Source: Azospirillum lipoferum 4B (lineage in GTDB: Bacteria; Pseudomonadota; Alphaproteobacteria; Azospirillales; Azospirillaceae). Taken from it: DNA of 64,000 nt. This document shows, piece by piece, positions 36,864-44,398 of the stretch. The first letter of the stretch is position 1. Every line of letters begins with the position of its first letter. Made by a program: the position numbers and the translations under genes. The notes below the pieces were generated by a model, which worked only from the letters and a program-made list of their open reading frames with translations, ran no database searches and was not told the DNA's origin. The stretch spans positions 573,001-637,000 of the forward strand of contig NC_016586.1 of assembly GCF_000283655.1 (NCBI RefSeq), in the 5' to 3' direction.

Positions 36864-38089
36864 AGGTGTAAGCAGGTTTGCCAGGACGTTTGGGTCCCAG
36901 CCTGCGAGCTTTCTGGTTGATTTGATGGAGTGTTTTCCCTTTCCCACGCGGACGGCATTGATGGCGAAGTGGCGGACGACGGCCATGTTCCGGGCGCCGT
37001 GTCCTTTTCGCAGGCGGGATTGATCTTCGCGGAAGGTGACGTCGAGGACCCAGTGCAGGCAGTTTTCGATGCCCCAGTGCCCGCGCACAGCTTGTTCGAG
37101 GCGGTGGGAGGTGAGCGCGGCCGAACTGAGGAAGAGGCGCCGCATGGTGCTTACGCTGCCGGCCTTTTCGACGACGCTCTCGACCAGGGCGATGGTCTTG
37201 AGGTGAGGGAAGCGGGGTTCGTCGGGATAGCGCCGGTCGCCCGACAGCCAGTCGACCTCCTGGCTGACGGCATAGCGGCGGCTCTCGATCCGGCCATGGC
37301 CTTTGTCGACAGCGGTGTGCTCGGCGATCCGGGCCTCGGGATCATCGAAGTAACGGCCGATCTCGGCGAACAGGGTTGGTTGATTGGCCTTTACCGCCAG
37401 CAGATAGTCGCCCTTGCGCTCGGTGATGGCTGTGGCGATGGCGGGATTGCAGGCGATGGCGTCGATGGTGACCACCGCGCCGTTCAGATCCAGGCGCTCC
37501 AGGATCTCGGGGATCACCGCGCACTCGTTCTCCTTCTCGTCCACGGCTTCCTGGGCCAGCACCAGGCGTTCGGTGGTGGCCCAGGCAGACACCAGATGCA
37601 GCGCCTTGCGCCCGGCGGCCCGGTCATGGCTGCGCCGCGAGGTCTTGCCGTCGATGGCGATCAGCTTCGGCGCGTCCGGGCGCAACGCCAACGCCCAATC
37701 GGTAAAGCAGGCCTGGAACAGGTCCGGCCCAATCCGGTTCATCACCACCCGAAGCCAGTCCGCACACGGCGTGCCGAAGTGGAACTCCGAAAAGCGCCGC
37801 AGGAACTCCAGATGATTACGCCCCCACAGGGCGATCTCATCGTAGTCCTCACAGTCCGCTATGGTCGCGGCCACCACCAGAAACAGCACCTCCCGCAGCG
37901 GGTACCGGACTTCCGGAGCCTCGCGCGGGTCCTTAAGGACGGAAAAATGGTCAAGCAGGCTGCGCAGGCGCGACCGCTGGAACGTCTCGTCGAACTCCTC
38001 GGACATCCGAGCCTCCCTCTCGTCGGGTAGGCCCTCCATGAATCACACTCCCCACCAACAGGGAATCCTCATCGTCAATCGTTAACCTG
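36848..38089 (-). mobile_element. Complete ISAs1-family insertion sequence
   Basis: 1242 bases bounded by terminal inverted repeats CAGGTTAATG (36848-36857) and CGTTAACCTG (38080-38089), nine of ten matching. One transposase gene fills it, and its stop codon lies within the left repeat. No direct target duplication is evident: left flank GCAACGAGTC, right flank ACCCCGTGGC. This suggests either an old insertion or a later recombination that replaced one flank. Confidence 0.9.
36852..38039 (-). CDS. Transposase, ISAs1 family
   Basis: 395-residue DDE transposase. The N-terminal DDE_Tnp_1-associated domain is seen in LLDHFSVLKDPREAPEVRYP; the DDE core in KLIAIDGKTSRRSHD, GAVVTIDAIACNPAIA and HWGIENCLHWVLDVTFRED. 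The frame is intact from ATG to stop, so the enzyme may be active. The stop TAA overlaps the left inverted repeat. A 366-residue frame on the opposite strand is only its shadow. Confidence 0.95.
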   Translation of the reverse strand: MEGLPDEREARMSEEFDETFQRSRLRSLLDHFSVLKDPREAPEVRYPLREVLFLVVAATIADCEDYDEIALWGRNHLEFLRRFSEFHFGTPCADWLRVVMNRIGPDLFQACFTDWALALRPDAPKLIAIDGKTSRRSHDRAAGRKALHLVSAWATTERLVLAQEAVDEKENECAVIPEILERLDLNGAVVTIDAIACNPAIATAITERKGDYLLAVKANQPTLFAEIGRYFDDPEARIAEHTAVDKGHGRIESRRYAVSQEVDWLSGDRRYPDEPRFPHLKTIALVESVVEKAGSVSTMRRLFLSSAALTSHRLEQAVRGHWGIENCLHWVLDVTFREDQSRLRKGHGARNMAVVRHFAINAVRVGKGKHSIKSTRKLAGWDPNVLANLLTPSSH

Positions 38090-38372
38090 ACCCCGTGGCC
38101 CTGATAGCGACATCTGATGTCTTTACGTTTGCCGGTGGATATTCGGTGCGCTCGAATATCGGCCGATGGGCCAGTATTTTCGCCGTTTGCTGGCGACGGT
38201 CGGCAGACGGCGAAATGTACTGGAGCGGGTTGAGACGCCGGAGATGTAGCGGGTGTTGCCTAGGTGGAGGGGGCGGGGCGGGCGGGAGTGTCCAGGATTC
38301 ACCCTCCAAGCGCAAAAGCCTGCTCGTCCGTTCTCGGCCGCAAACACGACAATCTGGTCGTTCTGACTGATC

Positions 38373-38600
38373 TTATACCAGCGGCTCTTGATCCTGACCT
38401 GTCAGGATCAAGAGCTTCGGCGCCAGGGGCCGCCGCCGCGCCAGTCGGCGCGGATACCGGCGGTCATCATCAATGACCGCCGGTATTAATCCCCCCTCCC
38501 CGAAGCGCCAGATGGGCACGCCCATCTGGCGGGCCTTGTCGGCGAGGTTCTGGGCGAACCGCACCTGGCCGAGATCAGCGGCCAAGTGAGCGACGGCCAC
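38373..38600 (-). CDS. Unrecognised short frame, possibly a gene remnant
   Basis: A 75-residue frame. Its first half (AVAHLAADLGQVRFAQNLAD followed by KARQMGVPIWRFGEGG) reads like genuine protein, with helical composition. The second half is basic and is encoded by the palindromic DNA, so it is probably not native. The first palindrome also lies within the frame and encodes MGVPIW. I do not recognise the family. It may be the tail of a truncated gene that the repeats invaded. Confidence 0.25.
   Translation of the reverse strand: MAVAHLAADLGQVRFAQNLADKARQMGVPIWRFGEGGLIPAVIDDDRRYPRRLARRRPLAPKLLILTGQDQEPLV
38384..38415. repeat. Perfect palindrome, 15-bp arms
   Basis: GCTCTTGATCCTGAC and GTCAGGATCAAGAGC flank a two-base CT centre. 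It is preceded by ATACCAGCGG (38375-38384 region), the start of the REP-like motif seen intact at 38454-38486 and 58637-58669, so it may be a composite in which a second palindrome replaced the core. Confidence 0.85.
38436..38453. repeat. Short perfect palindrome
   Basis: CCGCGCC-AGTC-GGCGCGG, a 7-bp perfect stem with a four-base loop, sits between two larger palindromes. Confidence 0.6.
38454..38486. repeat. REP-like palindromic element
   Basis: ATACCGGCGGTCAT, loop CATCA, ATGACCGCCGGTAT: perfect 14-bp arms. 28 of 33 bases match the element at 58637-58669 when that is read on the minus strand, so this is a dispersed family. Confidence 0.85.
38506..38531. repeat. Perfect palindrome, 12-bp arms
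   Basis: CGCCAGATGGGC-AC-GCCCATCTGGCG. Another near-zero-loop palindrome, the fourth within about 150 bases. Loops this small are more typical of cruciform or protein-recognition DNA than of RNA hairpins. Confidence 0.8.
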
Positions 38601-38836
38601 CGCCTATCCAGAGCGGATAGGCAACGCCGGCGGCCGACGATGCGGTGCCGGCGCGATGCGTCGGTATCGAGGCCGCTGCGGCCGACAGTGGGATGGCGGC
38701 AAGTCTGCACATCGGGCATTTCCTTCACGCAAGGACCAGGGCCGGTCAGACCCTCATCCTGCCGTGACCGGCCCGGCGCCCGCTGTGGTCCAGGCCACAT
38801 TGTCGGGTTGAAAGGCTTCGCCCCGCCCTGGCCCGA

Positions 38837-39628
38837 TCAGGACCGCCTAACGCTGTCGGCCATTTTCTTGGCGACCACGAGCAGGTCGCTGTCAGACCGA
38901 CTGCCCGCAAGCGTGTATGCGGTGGCGCCGTTGCGCCAATAGACCAGCTGAAGCCCGCGCTCTTCGACGGCGTGCAGGCCCTTGTCGTCGATCGGATCCC
39001 CGGCGACGACCAAAAGCGTCAGCATCTCGCCATCCCGTTCGCGGTAGACGAACTGCAGGCCGACGCCGCTGTTCAACGGCACCAGGGTCGCCCGCAACAG
39101 CGTCAGCAGGTTCGGGTCCAAGGCCGGCAGCTTGACCGTGATTGGGCCAAGGCGGTGTGTGCTCCCCTCTGCCATCGCATTCAGATCCGCCAGGGACAGG
39201 TCCGAAAACGCCAGGCTTTGGCTGACGGCCGTTTCATGCATCTCGGCGGCTTCCTCCGCAAAGTCCGGCACGCTGTAGGAGGCCGTCTTCTGCTGGTGAT
39301 GGACCAGGGCCACGATGTTGGCGCCGCCCACCAGCAGCAGGATCGCCGCCGCGAGCGGACCGAAGCGCCGGATGAGGCGCTCCGTGCGCAAGCGGCCGTA
39401 CAGGCGCCCGGTCAGGCTTTCCGTGTGTCGGGGAGACTCGCCGGCCATCCGCGCAAAGCCTTGCCGCAGAGCTTCCCTCTGATGGAGATAGTCGTGCAGC
39501 CGGGCGGCGGCAGCCGGGTTGGAGGCGAGGAACGCCTCGAACGCCAACCGGCGCTCGGCATCGAGTTCGCCGTCGATATAGGCGTGCAGGTCGGCTTGGC
39601 ACTCACCGTTCATCCTGGTCCCCATCAT
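38837..39628 (-). CDS. Anti-sigma factor, membrane-bound
   Basis: 263-residue partner of the ECF sigma factor whose gene ends four bases upstream. An N-terminal cytoplasmic anti-sigma domain (CQADLHAYIDGELDAERRLA) lacks the Cys pair of zinc-type ZAS proteins. One membrane segment follows (about residues 92-111, PLAAAILLLVGGANIVALVH), then a periplasmic sensor part. ATG 39628 is used here; ATG 39613, preceded by GGGG, is an alternative. The signal that frees the sigma factor is unknown. Confidence 0.88.
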   Translation of the reverse strand: MMGTRMNGECQADLHAYIDGELDAERRLAFEAFLASNPAAAARLHDYLHQREALRQGFARMAGESPRHTESLTGRLYGRLRTERLIRRFGPLAAAILLLVGGANIVALVHHQQKTASYSVPDFAEEAAEMHETAVSQSLAFSDLSLADLNAMAEGSTHRLGPITVKLPALDPNLLTLLRATLVPLNSGVGLQFVYRERDGEMLTLLVVAGDPIDDKGLHAVEERGLQLVYWRNGATAYTLAGSRSDSDLLVVAKKMADSVRRS

Positions 39629-39631
39629 GGC

Positions 39632-40165
39632 TTACTTCACCACCCGCAAAGGCGCCGGCCTGCCGTCATCACCGCGGCCTCCCTCCCCACGCACATCGGC
39701 GCGCAGCGCCTCCCGCCCGCGCGCGAGGCGCGACATCAGCGTTCCAAGCGGAATGCTGAGAATCCCGGCGGCCTCCTGGTAGCTCATCCCGTCGACCGCG
39801 ACCAGTATGAGCGCCCGCCGCTGATCCTCGGGAAGCCGGGCGAAGGCCTCCATGGTGCGGGCGAGTTCGACCTGATCGGGCTGATTGGGCGCGATGTCGC
39901 TGCGGACGAGCGGCTCGATGGACGCCGCCGCACGGGTCCGCACCTGATCGCGGCGGCGGTCGCTGACATGGACATTGTGCAGGATGCCGAACAGCCAGGA
40001 GCGCAGGTTGGCCTCCGGCCGGTAGGTCCGGGCGCCGCCGATGGCCCGCACCAGCGTCTCCTGCACCAGATCTTCCGCGTCGTCCCGGTTGCGCACCAGG
40101 GTCATCGCGTAGCGGCGCAAGGTGCGGACGTGATCCGACAACTGGCTTCGCAGGCTCAACGTCAC
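39632..40165 (-). CDS. ECF sigma factor, RpoE type
   Basis: 177 residues. Region 2: RRYAMTLVRNRDDAEDLVQE and EANLRSWLFGILHNVHVSDR; region 4: LPEDQRRALILVAVDGMSYQ and AGILSIPLGTLMSRLARGRE. It is the usual alphaproteobacterial ECF form and has a cognate anti-sigma gene immediately downstream. Together with the two small membrane proteins upstream it may form a cell-envelope stress unit. Confidence 0.93.
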   Translation of the reverse strand: MTLSLRSQLSDHVRTLRRYAMTLVRNRDDAEDLVQETLVRAIGGARTYRPEANLRSWLFGILHNVHVSDRRRDQVRTRAAASIEPLVRSDIAPNQPDQVELARTMEAFARLPEDQRRALILVAVDGMSYQEAAGILSIPLGTLMSRLARGREALRADVRGEGGRGDDGRPAPLRVVK

Positions 40166-40246
40166 ATCGTCGCTCCATGGATGGGGCTGCTTCTATGTGT
40201 ACGCGAGGCAGGCCATATTAATCCCCCGGCCAATGCCAATTCGCAC

Positions 40247-40582
40247 TCACTGCGCGAACGGCACGAGAAGCAGCGCGGTGCCCGACACCAGCAGCGCCGA
40301 AAGGCTCCGCCGCGCGATGACGACGGAGGCCGTTCCCGGCTCCATCTCTTCCAGCCGCATGGCCAGCAGGCCGCCGAAGAAGCCGGACACGGAGGCGACC
40401 ACATGAACCAGTGCCAGCGCATTCAGGACCGGCAGGCCCAGCAGGAGCGCGACGACCACCAGCGTGGTTCCATAGAGAAGCGCCTGGATCAGGATCGGCG
40501 CCCAATGTTCGCGCGCGACATAGGCCTCGAAGCCCTCGGCGAAGAGGCCGGCGCGCTCGTCGGGATCGGTGTGAAGGCTCAT
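40247..40582 (-). CDS. Small membrane protein, unknown
   Basis: 111 residues, with a polar N-terminus (MSLHTDPDERAGLFAEGFEA) and three hydrophobic segments. I recognise no family. It is 15 bases downstream of another small membrane protein gene and about 80 bases upstream of the ECF sigma gene in the same direction, so co-transcription with them is plausible. Confidence 0.6.
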   Translation of the reverse strand: MSLHTDPDERAGLFAEGFEAYVAREHWAPILIQALLYGTTLVVVALLLGLPVLNALALVHVVASVSGFFGGLLAMRLEEMEPGTASVVIARRSLSALLVSGTALLLVPFAQ

Positions 40583-40597
40583 GATGTCCCTCCGCTG

Positions 40598-40816
40598 TCA
40601 AAGGTCCCCACCGTCGCGGCTCCGCGATGCACGGGTCGCAGTCGCCCGCGGAATGGCGCCGAACGACAGAAGCATCAGCAGGATCAGCGCGACCCCGATG
40701 GAATAGGGCGCCCAGGCCCCGAGCCGCTCGTCGGCAATCCAGTCCAGCGCCAGCAGGACGCCGATGGCGGCGATCACGCTGATGGCAAGGCCGGTGGCCC
40801 AGCGGGGATAGGTCAT
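40598..40816 (-). CDS. Small membrane protein, unknown
   Basis: 72 residues with two membrane segments (LAISVIAAIGVLLALDWIAD and YSIGVALILLMLLSFGAI) and a basic, polar tail. No family is recognised. It is first in the leftward series and begins about 180 bases from the Zur-like box. Confidence 0.6.
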   Translation of the reverse strand: MTYPRWATGLAISVIAAIGVLLALDWIADERLGAWAPYSIGVALILLMLLSFGAIPRATATRASRSRDGGDL

Positions 40817-40971
40817 GGTGGCCTCCGTGCCGATCGGTCGTTTCCTTGATTACGCGCGGGCGTCCGGAATAATCCGCCGAAGCCGCCGAAAATCGTGGGC
40901 GTCGGTCACAACGGATGCCGGGGCCCGGTTCCCGCCTCCGCGTCAAAGCCCCATCCATGCCAATCTTCTCC

Positions 40972-41000
40972 TTGCAGACTGCACGACGAGCAGATATGTT
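40972..41000 (+). promoter_or_regulatory. Sigma-70-type promoter overlapped by the Zur-like box
   Basis: TTGCAG (40972-40977), a 17-base spacer and TATGTT (40995-41000) match a housekeeping promoter moderately. The -10 element lies inside the 22-base palindrome, so a bound Zur protein would block RNA polymerase. Start of transcription would be near 41007, leaving a leader of about 530 bases that contains the cobalamin riboswitch. Confidence 0.55.
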
Positions 41001-41017
41001 ATGTTATAACATAACAT
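40996..41017. promoter_or_regulatory. Zur (zinc uptake regulator) box
   Basis: ATGTTATGTTATAACATA followed by ACAT is a perfect 22-base palindrome. Its core GTTATGTTATAACATAAC is the consensus for Zur operators in alphaproteobacteria. It is AT-pure DNA in a high-GC setting. The first gene it can control is the transport operon at 41535. Leftward control of the gene starting at 40816 is also possible. Related Fur-family regulators (Mur, Nur) have different operator sequences. Confidence 0.8.
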
Positions 41018-41204
41018 TATGGCCGATGACGATGACACGACCGCGCCCTCACCTGCGGAGACGCTCCCCGGACCTCTGCACCGCCCGGAACATGACCGAG
41101 ACCGATATCGACGCTGGAGCCGGCATCATGCCGCAAAGAGATTTCCCGCGGCCGTTCCGTTTCGAACCTTGACCTCCGCTGTCGGGTCGCTCATGAATGG
41201 CCCT

Positions 41205-41400
41205 GGTACTGGTTCTTCCGGCGGTCGCCGCCGGAAGCTAAGAGGGAATCCGGTGAGCCGCGTCGCGCGGCGAGACCGGAGCTGTCCCCGCAACTGTGAG
41301 CGGTGAGCCGTTCCGTCATTTCCTGCCACTGGCGCCCAACGGCGCTGGGAAGGCCGGACGGACCGGTGATGACCCGCAAGCCAGGAGACCTGCCAGCGCC
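41205..41400 (+). ncRNA. Cobalamin riboswitch
   Basis: The leader holds the conserved core elements in order: AAGAGGGAATCCGGTGAG, GGAGCTGTCCCCGCAACTGT, GCTGGGAAGGCCGG, GATGACCCGCAAG, and the B12 box AGCCAGGAGACCTGCC (41379-41394). It precedes a BtuFCD-like transporter, a CbiX-like protein and a TonB receptor, classical targets of this RNA. With adenosylcobalamin bound it should reduce expression. The expression platform lies between about 41400 and the start codon at 41535. Confidence 0.96.
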
Positions 41401-41534
41401 AAAACGAAACGTCCTCGGGCGGGGTGTCCCGGTGGAACGCTTGCCGACGCACGTCCGGACTTCGCGCCGGATTGGCCGCGTGTTCAGCAATGCGTCCGCC
41501 TCGACCATCCCGCCTGCAACGGCAGGATGCACGG

Positions 41535-42374
41535 ATGACGCCAGCACCTTCTCCCACCAGGGCACCCCGCCCCCGCCAGACCTCCGCCGTCGTGGTGGAG
41601 GGGCTGAGCTGCGAGCTGGCCGGCCGCAAGGTCCTGTCCGACATCGGCTTTTCCGTTGCGGAAGGGGCAATTCTCGGCATTCTCGGCCCGAACGGCTCGG
41701 GCAAGACCACACTGCTGCGCTGCATCGCCGGCCTGCAGGCACCCTCGGCCGGGCGGATCCGCATCGACGGTGCAGATCCGCGCGCCCTGCGCCCGGCTGA
41801 ACTGGCGCGCCGCTTGGCGCTCCAGGCGCAGGACTCGGCTGCGGCGCTCGGTTTCACCGTACGCGACGTGGTCGGCATGGGGCGGCTGGTCCACCGCCGC
41901 TCGGTCTTCTCGGCAAGCGGGGCGGAGGATCGCGCCATCGTCGAGGATGCGCTGGCCCGGCTGGAGCTGGAGACGCTGGCTGAACGGCCGGTCGAACAGC
42001 TGTCGGGCGGCGAGCGGCAGCGGGTGATGATCGCCCGCGCCCTGGCGCAACGCCCGCGCATCCTGCTGCTGGACGAGCCGACCAACCATCTGGACATCCA
42101 GCACCGCTTCGCAATCCTCGATCTGGTGCGTTCGCTGGGCATCACCGTGGTGATGACGCTGCACGACATCGAACTGGCGGCACGCTGGTGCGACCGCCTG
42201 CTGCTGCTGAAGGACGGCCGCCTGCAGGCCGACGCCGCGCCGGAAGAGGCGCTGACGGCGGAACGGCTCACCTCCGTCTACCGGGTCGCCGCCGCCGTGG
42301 ATCGCCGCCCATGCGACGGCCGGCTGCGCATCGACCTGTCGCCGCTGGCCCCGAACCGACTGGACATTGCATGA
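41535..42374 (+). CDS. ABC transporter ATP-binding protein (BtuD/FecE type)
   Basis: 279 residues. It has Walker A (LGPNGSGKTTLL), signature (LSGGERQRVMIARAL), Walker B (ILLLDEPTNHLD) and H-loop (MTLHDIELAARW) of metallo-chelate importers. The first gene after the cobalamin riboswitch, so a role in uptake of corrinoid or metal chelate is expected. An AGGA precedes ATG 41535. Stop overlaps the next start (ATGA at 42371-42374). Confidence 0.92.
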   Translation: MTPAPSPTRAPRPRQTSAVVVEGLSCELAGRKVLSDIGFSVAEGAILGILGPNGSGKTTLLRCIAGLQAPSAGRIRIDGADPRALRPAELARRLALQAQDSAAALGFTVRDVVGMGRLVHRRSVFSASGAEDRAIVEDALARLELETLAERPVEQLSGGERQRVMIARALAQRPRILLLDEPTNHLDIQHRFAILDLVRSLGITVVMTLHDIELAARWCDRLLLLKDGRLQADAAPEEALTAERLTSVYRVAAAVDRRPCDGRLRIDLSPLAPNRLDIA

Positions 42375-43357
42375 TCCCGTCCCTGTTCCGCCCCATTGTC
42401 CGCGGTGCCCTGCTCGCCGCCGGGCTTGCATTGACCCCCGCTCCCGCCCTTGCGCAGAGCTATCCAGTTGAGGTGGCCAACTGCTTCGAGACCGCCCGCT
42501 TCACCGGCCCTCCCAAGCGGCCGATGGTCCATGACGTCAACATGACGCAGACCATGCTGGATCTTGGGCTGGCCGACCGGCTGGTCGCGGTTTCCGGCAT
42601 CGCCGGGGCCGAACGCCACCTGATCGCACCGCCCGGCATTGTTGCCGCCCTGCCCCAGCTGCCCGACCGCGCCCCGACGCTGGAAGCGGTGCTGTCCGCC
42701 GACCCGGATTTCCTGTTCGCCGGCTGGAGCTATGGCTTCAACGAGGCGCGCGGCCTCACCCCCGCCCGTCTCGCCGAGATGGGCGTCGCGACCTACACGC
42801 TGCGGGAAAGCTGCATCCGCATCGGCCCGCGCGAACCGATCGGCATGGAGACGCTCTACGCCGACCTGCTGGCGCTGGGCCGGATCTTCGGCATCGCCGA
42901 CCGGGCGGAGGCCATGGTCGCCGACTTCCGCCGCCGCGTCGCCGCCGTGACCCGGCTGACCGGCACTGCCGCCCAGCGGCCGCGCGTCATGTATTGCGAC
43001 GATTGCCACACCGATGCCGCCCCGCTGTCGGTTGGGCGCGAGGGCATGACCAGCCTGCTGATGGAGCTGGCCGGCGGCCGCAACATCTTCGACGACATCG
43101 CCAACAGCTATGTCCGGGTCAGTTGGGAGGAGATGGCGCGGCGCGATCCGCAATGGATCATCGTCAGCGACCACCGCATCCCGGCCGAAGCCGCCATCCG
43201 CTACCTGCTGTCGGCCCCGCAGCTGGCCGACGTCGAGGCGGTGCGCAAGCGGCAGTTCATCGTCCTGACCTATGCCGAACAGACCCCCTCGACGCGCAAC
43301 GTCGATGCGCTGGAGCGGATGGCGCGGACGCTGCACCCGGAGCTGTTCACGCCATGA
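42371..43357 (+). CDS. Periplasmic binding protein, BtuF/FepB type
   Basis: 328 residues. A signal peptide ends near ALAQSYPVEV. The two-lobe, helix-backbone fold is shown by VANCFETARF, LGLADRLVAVSGI, SADPDFLFAGWSYGF and LLMELAGGRNIFDDI. A CDDCHTD segment in the second lobe is unusual for the family and could bind a metal. The ligand (cobalamin, cobinamide or another metal chelate) cannot be fixed from sequence. Stop overlaps the permease start (ATGA at 43354). Confidence 0.9.
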   Translation: MIPSLFRPIVRGALLAAGLALTPAPALAQSYPVEVANCFETARFTGPPKRPMVHDVNMTQTMLDLGLADRLVAVSGIAGAERHLIAPPGIVAALPQLPDRAPTLEAVLSADPDFLFAGWSYGFNEARGLTPARLAEMGVATYTLRESCIRIGPREPIGMETLYADLLALGRIFGIADRAEAMVADFRRRVAAVTRLTGTAAQRPRVMYCDDCHTDAAPLSVGREGMTSLLMELAGGRNIFDDIANSYVRVSWEEMARRDPQWIIVSDHRIPAEAAIRYLLSAPQLADVEAVRKRQFIVLTYAEQTPSTRNVDALERMARTLHPELFTP

Positions 43358-44382
43358 ACCGCGCCCGCGCGCTGCGTCTGTGCCTGGTGCTGTCCGCCGC
43401 CCTGATCCTGTCGCTGTTCGCCGCGGTCGGCTTCGGCGCCGCCCGCATCCCCACGACCACCGTCTGGTCGGTCGTCTCGCACGAGCTTTGGCCGACGGTG
43501 TTCCCGGCGGACGGCATCGGCCGGGCGGAGCGCAACATCGTCTGGGAATTGCGGCTGCCCCGTGTTCTGCTGGGCGTGCTGGCCGGCGCCGGACTGGCCG
43601 CGGTGGGGGCGGTGTTGCAGGTGGTGACGCGCAACCCGCTGGCCGACCCCTATCTGTTCGGCGTGTCGGCCGGCGCGTCGGTCGGCGCGGTGAGCGTCAT
43701 CCTGTTCGCCGGCGTGGTGGCCGGAACGCTGAGCCTGCCGGCCGCCGCCTTTCTCGGCGCGCTCGCCGCGATGCTTGCCGTCTTTGCCGCCGCGCGCGGG
43801 CGCGACGGCAGCGTGACCAGCGAGCGGCTGGTGCTGACCGGCGTCGCGGTCGCCTTCATCCTGCACGCCGTCACCAACGCCCTGATCGTCGCGACGGCTG
43901 ACCGCAGCGCCGACGCCGCGCTGTTCTGGATGATGGGCGGCTTCGGCACCGCGCGCTGGAGCGTCCTGCCGGCACCGGCGCTGCTGACGTTGTGCGGGCT
44001 CGGCTGGCTGTGGCTGCGGGCGGAGACGGTGAACACGCTGGCGCTCGGCGACGATGCCGCCCGCTCGCTCGGCACCGATCCGCAGCGGCTGCGGCTGGAG
44101 CTGTTCGTCGTCACCGCGCTGATGACCGGCGCGCTGGTGTCGGCCTGCGGCGGCATCGGCTTCGTCGGGCTGGTGCTGCCCCACATCGCGCGCCTGCTGG
44201 TGGGCGGGCATCTGCGGATGCTGCTGCCGGTGGCCGCCCTCGGCGGGGCCTTGCTGCTGCTGTGGGTGGATGTCGCCGCCCGCACCCTGTTCGCCCCGCG
44301 CGAGATCCCCGTCGGCGTGGCCACGGCCCTGGTCGGCGGCGCCTTCTTCCTGTGGCTCATGCGCCGCCGCGCGGCGGCCTGA
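43354..44382 (+). CDS. ABC transporter permease, BtuC/FecCD type
   Basis: 342 residues with about ten membrane segments. FecCD motifs: ELRLPRVLLGVLAGAGLAAV, NPLADPYLFGVSAGASVG and GGIGFVGLVLPHIARLLVGG. Partner of the ATPase and binding protein. Long basic C-terminus (WLMRRRAAA). Expression is coupled to the upstream gene by the four-base overlap. Confidence 0.93.
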   Translation: MNRARALRLCLVLSAALILSLFAAVGFGAARIPTTTVWSVVSHELWPTVFPADGIGRAERNIVWELRLPRVLLGVLAGAGLAAVGAVLQVVTRNPLADPYLFGVSAGASVGAVSVILFAGVVAGTLSLPAAAFLGALAAMLAVFAAARGRDGSVTSERLVLTGVAVAFILHAVTNALIVATADRSADAALFWMMGGFGTARWSVLPAPALLTLCGLGWLWLRAETVNTLALGDDAARSLGTDPQRLRLELFVVTALMTGALVSACGGIGFVGLVLPHIARLLVGGHLRMLLPVAALGGALLLLWVDVAARTLFAPREIPVGVATALVGGAFFLWLMRRRAAA

Positions 44383-44398
44383 CGAAAGCCGGAATGCG

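Larger units (their letters stand above)
38090..38836. other. Gene-poor region with stacked palindromes
   Basis: No full gene is recognised in these 747 bases. It follows the insertion sequence and holds several perfect palindromes (annotated separately) and a short unrecognised frame. Another hairpin, GCCTATCC-AGAGC-GGATAGGC, lies at about 38603-38623. The stretch 38090-38370 shows no coding or structural signal that I can name. Confidence 0.5.

Noticed and set aside
36930-38030. A 366-residue frame on the plus strand inside the insertion sequence
   Set aside because: Antisense to a complete transposase with clear DDE motifs.
38384-38531. Palindrome cluster as a CRISPR array
   Set aside because: The units differ in sequence and length, and there are no regularly spaced identical repeats or cas genes.
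41019-41306. Small frame starting just after the Zur-like box
   Set aside because: It runs into the riboswitch core and its sequence follows the RNA, not a protein family; it is part of the leader.
42980-43030. CDDCH read as a c-type haem motif
   Set aside because: Spacing CxxCH fits, but the surrounding fold is a BtuF/FepB-type binding protein with no cytochrome features.
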